From contig CP136066.1 in NCBI GenBank assembly GCA_032622095.1, positions 226,926,961 through 226,990,960 on the forward strand: a DNA stretch of 64,000 bases, read 5' to 3'. This stretch comes from Siphonodentalium dalli. Lineage: Eukaryota; Mollusca; Scaphopoda; Gadilida; Siphonodentaliidae. Below are positions 1 through 10,989 of the stretch, piece by piece. Below the pieces are notes generated by a model. That model had not been told where the DNA came from, ran no database searches, and worked only from the letters and a program-made list of their open reading frames with translations. Made by a program: the position numbers and the translations under genes. The first letter of the stretch is position 1. Each line of letters starts with the position of its first letter.

Positions 1-24
1 CATTCGGCGATCTGATGACACCCG

Positions 25-141
25 CATCACGTGGTGCCCAGACTCAATAAAACTATGGTCCCATATATTCGGCGATCGGATGATGGTTCCCAGACTCAAG
101 GAAACTATGGTCCCATACATTCGGCGATCGGATGACACCCG
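25..141. repeat. 52-bp truncated monomer plus one full monomer (13-bp deletion at 79-88)
   Basis: GATGAT at 79-84 runs straight into GGTTCCC at 85. The parallel copy near 1,742-1,878 has ACCATCATCATGT between these two motifs. The 13-bp loss removes the loop and right arm of the GATGAT-ACC-ATCATC dyad and shifts the next monomer start to 142, which is 117 bp after the start at 25 instead of 130. I noticed no other copy of this deletion in the window. Confidence 0.85.
28..33. other. Example of the CACGTG form of the E-box-like hexamer
   Basis: Monomer positions 4-9 read CATGTG in most copies, CACGTG in a large minority (28-33 here), CATATG in others (for example 6,646-6,651) and CACATG rarely (17,772-17,777; 61,072-61,077; 63,994-63,999). 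CACGTG and CATGTG match the E-box pattern CANNTG. Binding by any factor is not shown by the sequence. Confidence 0.8.
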
Positions 142-206
142 CATCATGTGGTGCCCAGACTCAATAAAACTATGGTCCCATACATTCGGCGATCGGATGA
201 CACCCG
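142..206. repeat. Reference monomer (consensus-like 65-bp unit)
   Basis: This copy matches the commonest base at every position by eye and fixes the numbering used here. An E-box-like CATGTG lies at monomer positions 4-9. CCCAGACTC lies at 13-21, and AATAAAA at 22-28 (AAGAAAA in the other major class). The near-palindrome TATGG-TC-CCATA is at 30-41 and CGATCG at 49-54. GATGA at 55-59 leads into the variable hexamer CACCCG (class 1) or TACCAT (class 2) at 60-65. It has 33 G/C of 65 bases and CpGs at 46, 49, 53 and 64. The unit is not a multiple of three, so it cannot encode a simple in-frame protein repeat. Confidence 0.97.
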
Positions 207-455
207 CATCTTGTGGTGCCCAGACTCAATAAAACTATGGTCCCATACATTCGGCGATCGGATGACACCCGCATCATGTGGTACCCAGACTCAAGGAAAC
301 TATGGTCCCATACATTCGGCGATCGGATGACACTCGCATCATGTGGTGCCCAGACTCAATAAAACTATGGTCCCATACATTCGGCGATCGGATGACACCC
401 GCATCATGTGGTGCCCTGAGTCAAGAAAACTATGGTCCCATACATTCGGCGATCG

Positions 456-470
456 GATGATACCATCATC
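456..470. other. Example of the class 2 dyad GATGAT-ACC-ATCATC
   Basis: Two perfectly complementary 6-bp arms flank a 3-nt loop across the monomer junction. This form recurs in every class 2 monomer (those with TACCAT at 60-65 followed by CATC), hundreds of times in the window. Class 1 monomers keep only GATG and CATC arms around a 7-nt loop. Hairpin or cruciform formation is inferred from the symmetry alone. Confidence 0.8.
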
Positions 471-1551
471 ATTTGGTGCCCAGACTCAACAAAACTATGG
501 TCCCATACATTCGGCGACCGGATGAAACCCGCATCATGTGGTGCCCAGACTCAATAACACTATGGTCCCATACATTCGGCGATCGGATGACACCCGCATC
601 ATGAGGTGCACTGAGTCAAGAAAACTATGGTCCCATACATTCGGCAATCGTATGATATCATCATCATGTGGTGCCCAGACTCAAGAAAACTATGGTCCCA
701 TACACTCGGCGATCGGATGAAACCCGCATCATGTGGTGCCCAGAGTCAAGAAAACTATGGTCCCATACATTCGGCGATCGGATGATACCATCATCATGTG
801 CCCACATTCAAGGACACTATGGTCCCATACATTCGGGGATCGGATGACAACCGCATAATGTGGTGCCCAGAATCAAGAAAACTATGGTCCCATACATTCG
901 GCGATCGGATGACACCCGCATCATGTGGTGCCCAGACTCAAGAAAACTATGGTCCCATACATTCGGCAATCGGATGATACTCGCATCATGTGGTGCCCAG
1001 ACTCAATAAAACTATGGTCCCATACATTCGGCGATCGGATGATACCATCATCACGTGGTGCCCAGACTCAAGGAAACTATGGTCCCATACATTCGGCGAT
1101 CGGATGATACCCGCATCATGTGGTGCCCAGACTCAAGAAAACTATGGTCCCATACATTCGGCGATCGGATGATACCCGCATCACGTGGTGCCCAGACTCA
1201 AGAACACTTTGGTCCCATACATTCGGCGATCGGATGACTCTCGCATCATGTGGTGCCCAGACTCAATAAAACTATGGTCCCATACATTCGGCGATCGGAT
1301 GATACCATCATCATGTGGTGCCCTGCGTCAAGAAAACTATGGTCCCATACATTCGGCGATCTGATGACACCCGCATCATGTGGTGCCCAGACTCAATAAA
1401 ACTATGGTCCCATACATTCGGCGATCGGATGACACTCGCATCATATGGTGACCAGACTCAAGAAAACTATGGTCCCATACATTCGGCGATCGGATGATAT
1501 CATCATCATGTGGTGCCCTGACTCAAGAAAACTATGGTACCATACATTCGG

Positions 1552-1624
1552 CGATCGATGACACCCGCATCATGTGATGCCCAGACTCAACAAAACTATG
1601 GTCCCATACATTCGGCGATCGATG
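1552..1624. repeat. Pair of 64-bp monomers with a one-base deletion in CGATCGGATG
   Basis: Two adjacent monomers read CGATCGATG instead of CGATCGGATG, at about 1,552 and 1,616. The same pair recurs at about 4,674/4,742, 11,305/11,373 and 22,752/22,820. The motif is a lineage marker: all four sites lie in blocks that match each other in order. The deletion also creates ATCGAT and shifts the reading frame, which is the only reason for the 72-codon ORFs seen at these places. Confidence 0.88.
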
Positions 1625-1987
1625 AAACTCGCATCATATGGTGCCCAGACTCAATAAAACTATGGTCCCATACATTCGGCGATCGGATGATACCATCATC
1701 ATGTGGTGCCCTGCGTCAAGAAAACTATGGTCCCATACATTCGGCGATCTGATGACACCCGCATCACGTGGTGCCCAGACTCAATAAAACTATGGTCCCA
1801 TATATTCGGCGATCGGATGATACCATCATCATGTGGTTCCCAGACTCAAGGAAACTATGGTCCCATACATTCGGCGATCGGATGAAACCCGCACCATGTG
1901 GTGCCTGCGTCAAGAAAACTATGGTCCCATACATTCGGCGATCGGATGACACCCGCATCATGTGGTGCCCAGACTCAATAAAACTAT

Positions 1988-2061
1988 GGTGGTCCCATAC
2001 ATTCGGCGATCGGATGACACCCGCATCTTGTGGTGCCCAGACTCAATAAAACTATGGTGGT
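1988..2061. repeat. GGT-insertion monomers (TATGGTGGTCCC)
   Basis: A duplicated GGT lengthens the near-palindrome segment by 3 bp at 1,988-1,993 and again at 2,056-2,061. The doubled form recurs at 23,190 and 23,258. Single forms occur at 5,047 and 11,678. The pattern marks the same block in four places and shows that the two-copy and one-copy versions differ by gain or loss of one monomer. Confidence 0.9.
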
Positions 2062-2813
2062 CCCATACATTCGGCGATCGGATGACACCCGCATCTTGTG
2101 GTGCCCGGACTCAATAAAACTATGGTCCCATACATTCGGCGATCGGATGACACCCGCATCATGTGGTACCCAGACTCAAGGAAACTATGGTCCCATACAT
2201 TCGGCGATCGGATGACACCCGCATCATGTGGTGCCCTGAGTCAAGAAAACTATGGTCCCATAAATTCGGCGATCGGATGATACCATCATCATTTGGTGTC
2301 CAGACTCAATAAAACTATGGTCCCATACATTCGGCGATCGGATGAAACCCGCATCATGTGGTGCCCAGACTCAATAACACTATGGTCCCATACATTCGGC
2401 GATCGGATGACACCCGCATCATGTGGTGCACCGAGTCAAGAAAACTATGGTCCCATACATTCGGCAATCGTATGATATCATCATCATGTGGTGCCCAGAC
2501 TCAAGAAAACTATGGTCCCATACACTCGGCGATCGGATGAAACCCGCATCATGTGGTGCCCTGAGTCAAGAAAACTATGGTCCCATACATTCGGCGATCG
2601 GATGATACCATCATCATGTTGTGCCCACACTCAAGGACACTATGGTCCCATACATTCGGGGATCGGATGACACCCGCATAATGTGGTGCCCAGACTCAAT
2701 AAAACTATGGTCCCATACATTCGGCGATCGGATGACACCCGCATCATGTGGTGCCCAGACTCAAGAAAACTATGGTCCCATACATTCGGCAATCGGATGA
2801 TATTCGCATCATG

Positions 2814-5800
2814 TGGTGCCCAGACTCAATAAAACTATGGTCCCATACATTCGGCGATCGGATGACACCCGCATCATGTGGTGCCCAGACTCAAGAAAAC
2901 TATGGTCCCATACATTCGGCGATCGGATGATACCATCATCATGTGGTGCCCAGACTCAAGGAAACTATGGTCCCATACATTCGGCGATCGGATGATACCC
3001 GCATCATGAGGTGCACAGACTCAATAAAACTATGGTCCAATACATTCGGCGATCGGATGACACCCGCATCATGTGGTTCCCAGACTCAAGAAAACTATGG
3101 TCCCATACATTCGGCGATCGGATAAAACCCGCATCATGTGGTGCCATGAGTCAAGAAAACTATGGTCCCATACATTCGGCGATCGGATGACACCCGCATA
3201 ATGTGGTGCCCTGAGTCAATAAAACTATGGTCCCATACATTCGGCGATCGGATGATACCATCATCATGTGGTTCCCAGACTCAAGAAAACTATGGTCCCA
3301 TACATTCGGCGATCGGATAAAACCCGCATCATGTGGTGCCCTGAGTCAAGAAAACTATGGTCCCATACATTCGGCGATCGGATGACACCCGCATAATGTG
3401 GTGCCCAGACTCAATAAAACTATGGTCCCATACATTCGGCGATCGGATGATACCATCATCATTTGTTGCCCAGACTCAATAAAACTATGGTCCCATACAT
3501 TCGGCGATCGGATGACACTCGCATTATGTGGTGCCCTGAGTCAATAAAACTATGGACCCATACATTCGGAGATCGGATGAAACCATCATCATTTGGTGCC
3601 CTGAGTAAAAAAACTGCGGTCCCATACATTCGGCGATCGGATGACACCCGCATCATGTGGTGCCCAGACTCAAGAAAACTATGGTCCCATACATTCGGCA
3701 ATTGGATGACACCCGCATCACGTGGTTCCCAGACTCAATAAAACTATGGTCCCATACATTCGGCGATCGGATGATACCATCATCATGTGGTGCCCAGACT
3801 CAAGAAAACTAGGGTCCCATACATTCGGCGATCGGATTACACTCTCATCATTTGGTGCCCAGACTCAAGAAAACTATGGTCCCATACATTCGGCGATCGG
3901 ATGACACCCGCATCATGTGGTGCCCTGTGTAAAAAAAACTATGGTACCATACATTCGGCGATCGGATGATAACATCATCATGTGGTGCCCAGACTCAAGA
4001 AAACTATGGACCCATACATTCGGCGATCGGATGACACCCGCATCATGTGGTGCCCAGACTCAAGAAAACTATGGTACCATACATTCGGCGATCGGATGAT
4101 AACATCATCATGTGGTGCCCAGACTCAAGAAAACTATGGTCCCATACATTCGGCGATCGGATGATACCATCATCATGTGGTGCCCAGACTCAAGAAAACT
4201 ATGGTACCATACATTCGGCGATCGGATGACACCCGCATCATGTGGTGCACAGACTCAATAAAACTATGGTCCCATACATTCGGCGATCGGATGATATCAT
4301 CATCATGTGGTTGATCAGACTCAAGAAAACTATGGTCCCATACATTCGGCGATCGGATGACACTCGCATCATGTGGTGCCCAGACTCAATAAAACTATGG
4401 TCCCATACATTCGGCGATCGGATGATACCATTATCATGTGGTGCCCTGCGTCAAGAAAACTATGGTCCCATACATTCGGCGATCTGATGACACCCGCATC
4501 ATGTGGTGCCCAGACTCAATAAAACTATGGTCCCATACATTCGGCGATCGGATGACACTCGCATCATATGGTGACCAGACTCAATAAAACTATGGTCCCA
4601 TACATTCGGCGATCGGATGATATCATCATCATGTGGTGCCCTGACTCAAGAAAACTATGGTACCATACATTCGGCGATCGATGACACCCGCATCATGTGG
4701 TGCCCAGACTCAACAAAACTATGGTCCCATACATTCGGCGATCGATGACACTCGCATCATATGGTGCCCAGACTCAATAAAACTATGGTCCCATACATTC
4801 GGCTATCGGATGATACCATCATCATGTGGTGCCCTGCGTCAAGAAAACTATGGTCCCATACATTCGGCGATCTGATGACACCCGCATCACGTGGTGCCCA
4901 GACTCAAGAAAACTATGGTCCCATACATTCGGCGATCGGATGACACCCGCATCATGTGGTGCCCAGACTCAAGAAAACTATGGTCCCATACATTCGGCGA
5001 TCGGATGACACCCGCATCTTGTGGTGCCCAGACTCAATAAAACTATGGTGGTCCCATACATTCGGCGATCGGATGACACCCGCATCTTGTGGTGCCCAGA
5101 CTCAATAAAACTATGGTCCCATACATTCGGCGATCGGATGACACCCGCATCATGTGGTACCCAGACTCAAGGAAACTATGGTCCCATACATTCGGCGATC
5201 GGATGACACTCGCATCATGTGGTGCCCAGACTCAATAAAACTATGGTCCCATACATTCGGCGATCGGATGACACCCGCATCATGTGGTGCCCTGAGTCAA
5301 GAAAACTATGGTCCCATAAATTCGGCGATCGGATGATACCATCATCATTTGGTGCCCAGACTCAATAAAACTATGGTCCCATACATTCGGCGATCGGATG
5401 AAACCCGCATCATGTGGTGCCCAGACTCAATAACACTATGGTCCCATACATTCGGCGATCGGATGACACCCGCATCATGTGGTGCACTGAGTCAAGAAAA
5501 CTATGGTCCCATACAGTCGGCAATCGTATGATATCATCATCATGTGGTGCCCAGACTCAAGAAAACTATGGTCCCATACACTCGGCGATCGGATGAAACC
5601 CGCATCATGTGGTGCCCTGAGTCAAGAAAACTATGGTCCCATACATTCGGCGATCGGATGATACCATCATCATGTGGTGCCCACACTCAAGGACACTATG
5701 GTCCCATACATTCGGGGATCGGATGACACCAGCATAATGTGGTGCCCAGACTCAATAAAACTATGGTCCCATACATTCGGCGATCGGATGACACCCGCAT

Positions 5801-8800
5801 CATGTGGTGCCCAGACTCAAGAAAACTATGGTCCCATACATTCGGCAATCGGATGATACTCGCATCATGTGGTGCCCAGACTCAAGGAAACTATGGTCCC
5901 ATACATTCGGTGATCGGATGAAACCCGCATCATGTGGTGCCCAGACTCAATAAAACTATGGTCCCATACAGTCGGCGATCGGATGACACCCGCATCATGT
6001 GGTGCCCTGAGGCAAAAAAACTATGGTCCCATACATTCGGCGATCGGATTACACTCGCATCATGTGGTTCCCAGACTCAAGAAAACTATGGTCCCATACA
6101 TTCGGCGATCGGATGACACCCGCATTATGTGGTGTCCAGAGTCAAGAAAACTATGGTCCCATACATTCGGCGATCGGATGACACCCGCATCATGTGGTGC
6201 CCAGACTCAATAACACTATGGTCCCATACATTCGGCGATCGGATGACACCCGCATTATGTGGTGCCCAGACTCAATAACACTATGGTCCCATACATTCGG
6301 CGATCGGATGACACCCGCATTATGTGGTGCCCTGAGTCAAGAAAACTATGGTCCTATACATTCGGCGGTCGGATGAAACCCGCATCATGTGGTGACCATA
6401 CTCAATAAAACTATGGTCCCATACATTCGGCGATCGGATGATACCATCATCATGTGGTGCCCTGAGTCAAGGACACTATGGTCCCATACATTCGGCTATT
6501 GGATGATACCATCATCATGTGGTGCCCAGACTCAAGGACACTATGGTCCCATACATTCGGCGATCCGATGACACCCGCATCATGTGGTGCCCATACACAA
6601 TAAAACTATGGTCCCATACATTCGGCGATCGGACAACACCCGCATCATATGGTGCCCAGACTCAATAAAACTATGGTCCCATACATTCGGCGATCGGATG
6701 ACACCCGTATGATGTGGTGCCCAGACTCAATAAAACTATGGTCCCATACATTGGGCGATCGGACAACACCCGCATCATATGGTGCCCAGACTCAATAAAA
6801 CTATGGTCCCATACATTCGGCGATCGGATGACACCCGCATGATGTGGTGCCCAGACTCAATAAAACTATGGTCCCATACATTCGGCGATCGGATGACACC
6901 CGCATGATGTGGTGCCCAGACTCAATAAAATTATGGTCCCATACATTCGGCGATTGGATGAGACCCGCATCACGTGGTTCCCAGACTCAATAAAACTATG
7001 GTCCCATACATTCGGCGATCGGATGATACCATCATCATGTGGTGCCCAGACTCAAGAAAACTAGGGTCCCATACATTCGGCGATCGGATTACACCCTCAT
7101 CATTTGGTGCCCAGACTCAAGAAAACTATGGTCCCATACATTCGGCGATCGGATGACACCCGCATCATGTGGTGCCCTGTGTAAAAAAAACTATGTTACC
7201 ATACATTCGGCGATCGGATGATAACATCATCATGTGATGCCCAGACTCAAGAAAACTATGGACCCATACATTCGGCGATCGGATGACACCCGCATCATGT
7301 GGTGCCCAGACTCAAGAAAACTATGGTACCATACATTCGGCGATCGGATGATAACATCATCATGTGGTGCCCAGACTCAAGAAAACTATGGTCCCATACA
7401 TTAGGCGATCGGATGATACCATCATCATGTGGTGCCCAGACTCAAGAAAACTATGGTACCATACATTCGGCGATCGGATGACACCCGCATCATGTGGTGC
7501 ACAGACTCAATAAAACTATGGTCCCATACATTCGGCGATCGGATGATATCATCATCATGTGGTGCCCAGACTCAAGAAAACTATGGTCCCATACATTCGG
7601 CGATCGGATGATACCCGCATCATGTGGTGCCCAGACTCAATAAAACTATGGTCCCATACATTCGGCGATCGGATGATACCATCATCATGTGGTGCCCTGA
7701 CTCAATAAAACTATGGTCCCATACATTCGGCGATCGGATGATACCATCATTATGTGGTGCCCAGACTCAATAAAACTATGGTCCCATACATTCGGCGATC
7801 GGATGATATCATCATCATGTGGTGCCCATACTCAAGAAAACTAGGGTCCCATACATTCGGCGATCGGATGACACCCGCATCATTTGGTGCCCTTAGTCAA
7901 GAAAACTATGGTCCCATATATTCGGCGATCGGATGATACCATCATCATTTGGTGCCCAGACTCAATAAAACTATGGTCCCATACATTCGGCGATCGGATG
8001 ACACCATCATCACGTGGTGCCCAAACTCAATAAAACTATGGTCCCATACATTCGGCGATCGGATGATACCCGCATCACGTGGTGCCCAGACTCAATAAAA
8101 CTATGGTCCCATACATTCGGCGATCGGATGATACCATCATCACTCGTTGCCCAGACTCAAGGAAACTATGGTCCCATACATTCGGTGATCGGATGAAACC
8201 CGCATCATGTGGTGCCCAGACTCAATAAAACTATGGTCCCATACAGTCGGCGATCGGATGACACCCGCATCATGTGGTGCCCTGAGGCAAAAAAACTATG
8301 GTCCCATACATTCGGCGATCGGATTACACTCGCATCATGTGGTTCCCAGACTCAAGAAAACTATGGTCCCATACATTCGGCGATCGGATGACACCCGCAT
8401 TATGTGGTGCCCAGAGTCAAGAAAACTATGGTCCCATACATTCGGCGATCGGATGACACCCGCATCATGTGGTGCCCAGACTCAATAACACTATGGTCCC
8501 ATACATTCGGCGATCGGATGACACCCGCATTATGTGGTGCCCAGACTCAATAACACTATGGTCCCATACATTCGGCGATCGGATGACACCCGCATTATGT
8601 GGTGCCCTGAGTCAAGAAAACTATGGTCCCATACATTCGGCGGTCGGATGAAACCCGCATCATATGGTGACCATACTCAATAAAAATATGGTCCCATACA
8701 TTCGGCGATCGGATGATACCATCATCATGTGGTGCCCTGAGTCAAGGACACTATGGTCCCATACATTCGGCTATCGGATGATACCACCATAATGTGGTGC

Positions 8801-8859
8801 CCAGACTCAAGGAAACTATGGTCCCATACATTCGGCGATCGGACAACACCCGCATCATA
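2814..8859. repeat. Segment A1: first copy of an about 6.05-kb tandem duplication
   Basis: The block from about 2,814 to 8,910 is repeated at 8,860 to 15,541. The offset is 6,046 bp up to about 4,358 (93 monomers plus 1 bp) and 6,631 bp after that (102 monomers plus 1 bp). A few single-base differences were found by eye over the roughly 4.5-kb right part, for example 5,659 G versus 12,290 C, 6,967 C versus 13,598 A and 7,291 G versus 13,922 T. That places identity above 99.5%. A1 lacks 585 bp (9 monomers) present in A2 near 10.4-11.0 kb. Within A1 the CAGTCGG block at 5.93 kb recurs at 8.21 kb (2,275 bp, 35 monomers), so nested duplication came first. Confidence 0.9.
3940..3951. other. Perfect 12-bp palindrome TATGGTACCATA (KpnI-type variant)
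   Basis: The usual TATGGTCCCATA is symmetric except at its central base pair. A C-to-A change gives the perfect palindrome TATGGTACCATA with a GGTACC site. The variant is mainly confined to the block after the TGTGTAAAAAAAAC monomer (3.9-4.2, 7.3-7.5, 10.0-10.3, 13.9-14.1, 15.9-16.2, 25.3-25.6, 27.5-27.8, 28.1-28.4, 34.6-34.8, 36.1-36.4, 42.2-42.5, 43.3-43.6, 51.6-51.9, 53.7-53.9, 59.6-59.9 and 63.3-63.6 kb), plus single monomers such as 1,533-1,544. Confidence 0.88.
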
Positions 8860-10404
8860 TGGTGCCCAGACTCAATAAAACTATGGTCCCATACATTCGG
8901 CGATCGGATGACACCCGCATCATGTGGTGCCCAGACTCAAGAAAACTATGGTCCCATACATTCGGCGATCGGATGATACCATCATCATGTGGTGCCCAGA
9001 CTCAAGGAAACTATGGTCCCATACATTCGGCGATCGGATGATACCCGCATCATGAGGTGCACAGACTCAATAAAACTATGGTCCAATACATTCGGCGATC
9101 GGATGACACCCGCATCATGTGGTTCCCAGACTCAAGAAAACTATGGTCCCATACATTCGGCGATCGGATAAAACCCGCATCATGTGGTGCCATGAGTCAA
9201 GAAAACTATGGTCCCATACATTCGGCGATCGGATGACACCCGCATAATGTGGTGCCCTGAGTCAATAAAACTATGGTCCCATACATTCGGCGATCGGATG
9301 ATACCATCATCATGTGGTTCCCAGACTCAAGAAAACTATGGTCCCATACATTCGGCGATCGGATAAAACCCGCATCATGTGGTGCCCTGAGTCAAGAAAA
9401 CTATGGTCCCATACATTCGGCGATCGGATGACACCCGCATAATGTGGTGCCCAGACTCAATAAAACTATGGTCCCATACATTCGGCGATCGGATGATACC
9501 ATCATCATTTGTTGCCCAGACTCAATAAAACTATGGTCCCATACATTCGGCGATCGGATGACACTCGCATTATGTGGTGCCCTGAGTCAATAAAACTATG
9601 GACCCATACATTCGGAGATCGGATGAAACCATCATCATTTGGTGCCCTGAGTAAAAAAACTGCGGTCCCATACATTCGGCGATCGGATGACACCCGCATC
9701 ATGTGGTGCCCAGACTCAAGAAAACTATGGTCCCATACATTCGGCAATTGGATGACACCCGCATCACGTGGTTCCCAGACTCAATAAAACTATGGTCCCA
9801 TACATTCGGCGATCGGATGATACCATCATCATGTGGTGCCCAGACTCAAGAAAACTAGGGTCCCATACATTCGGCGATCGGATTACACTCTCATCATTTG
9901 GTGCCCAGACTCAAGAAAACTATGGTCCCATACATTCGGCGATCGGATGACACCCGCATCATGTGGTGCCCTGTGTAAAAAAAACTATGGTACCATACAT
10001 TCGGCGATCGGATGATAACATCATCATGTGGTGCCCAGACTCAAGAAAACTATGGACCCATACATTCGGCGATCGGATGACACCCGCATCATGTGGTGCC
10101 CAGACTCAAGAAAACTATGGTACCATACATTCGGCGATCGGATGATAACATCATCATGTGGTGCCCAGACTCAAGAAAACTATGGTCCCATACATTCGGC
10201 GATCGGATGATACCATCATCATGTGGTGCCCAGACTCAAGAAAACTATGGTACCATACATTCGGCGATCGGATGACACCCGCATCATGTGGTGCACAGAC
10301 TCAATAAAACTATGGTCCCATACATTCGGCGATCGGATGATATCATCATCATGTGGTTGATCAGACTCAAGAAAACTATGGTCCCATACATTCGGCGATC
10401 GGAT

Positions 10405-10989
10405 GATACCCGCATCATGTGGTGCCCAGACTCAATAAAACTATGGTCCCATACATTCGGCGATCGGATGATACCATCATCATGTGGTGCCCTGACTCAA
10501 TAAAACTATGGTCCCATACATTCGGCGATCGGATGATACCATCATTATGTGGTGCCCAGACTCAATAAAACTATGGTCCCATACATTCGGCGATCGGATG
10601 ATATCATCATCATGTGGTGCCCATACTCAAGAAAACTAGGGTTCCATACATTCGGCGATCGGATGACACCCGCATCATTTGGAGCCCTGAGTCAAGAAAA
10701 CTATGGTCCCATATATTCGGCGATCGGATGATACCATCATCATGTGGTGCCCAGACTCAAGGAAACTATGGTCCCATACATTCGGCGATCGGATGATACC
10801 CGCATCATGAGGTGCCCAGACTCAATAAAACTATGGTCCAATACATTCGGCGATCGGATGACACCCGCATCATGTGGTGCCCAGAATCAAGAAAACTATG
10901 GTCCCATACATTCGGCGATCGGATGATACCCGCATCACGTGGTGCCCAGACTCAAGAACACTTTGGTCCCATACATTCGGCGATCGGAT
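10405..10989. repeat. Nine monomers present in A2 but absent from A1
   Basis: The offset between A1 and A2 changes from 6,046 to 6,631 bp here, exactly 9x65. The left five monomers resemble 7.61-7.94 kb; the class with ATACTCAAGAAAACTAGGG near 10,620 has its twin near 7,825. The right four resemble 22.19-22.43 kb, including CAAGAACACTTTGG near 10,957 with a twin near 22,404. The block order here matches the order at 7.4-7.9 kb, so loss from A1 is simpler than insertion into A2. That direction is inference. Confidence 0.75.

Larger units (their letters stand above)
560..4310. repeat. Segment E1: about 3.7-kb block with a diverged copy at 21.63-25.71 kb
   Basis: Diagnostic variants occur in the same order here and 21.1-21.4 kb downstream. 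They are ATGAGGTGCACTGAGT near 600, the 3-bp-deleted CATGTGCCC near 796, the paired 64-bp monomers at about 1,552 and 1,616, GGTGGT insertions at 1,988 and 2,056, the GGGGATCGG variant near 2,658, GTCCAATAC near 3,036 and the AAAAAAACTGCGG monomer near 3,607. The offset grows in steps of 65 or 130 bp (21,071; 21,201; 21,267; 21,332; 21,397). The copies therefore differ by gain or loss of whole monomers as well as substitutions. This is an older duplication than the 6-kb one overlapping it. Confidence 0.85.

Noticed and set aside
142-206. CENP-B box in the monomer (ATTCGGCGATCGGATG aligned to the pattern NTTCGNNNNANNCGGGN)
   Set aside because: TTCG fits, but the required A is T and the CGGG part reads GATG in this frame. 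The core contacts are not met in the common variants I compared.
3930-3938. A-run plus TGTGTAAAAAAAAC as a promoter or transcription terminator
   Set aside because: It is a variant of the CAATAAAAC segment repeated at fixed places in duplicated blocks (also TGTGTATAAAAAAC near 42,215). No hairpin or initiator is coupled to it and no gene is nearby.
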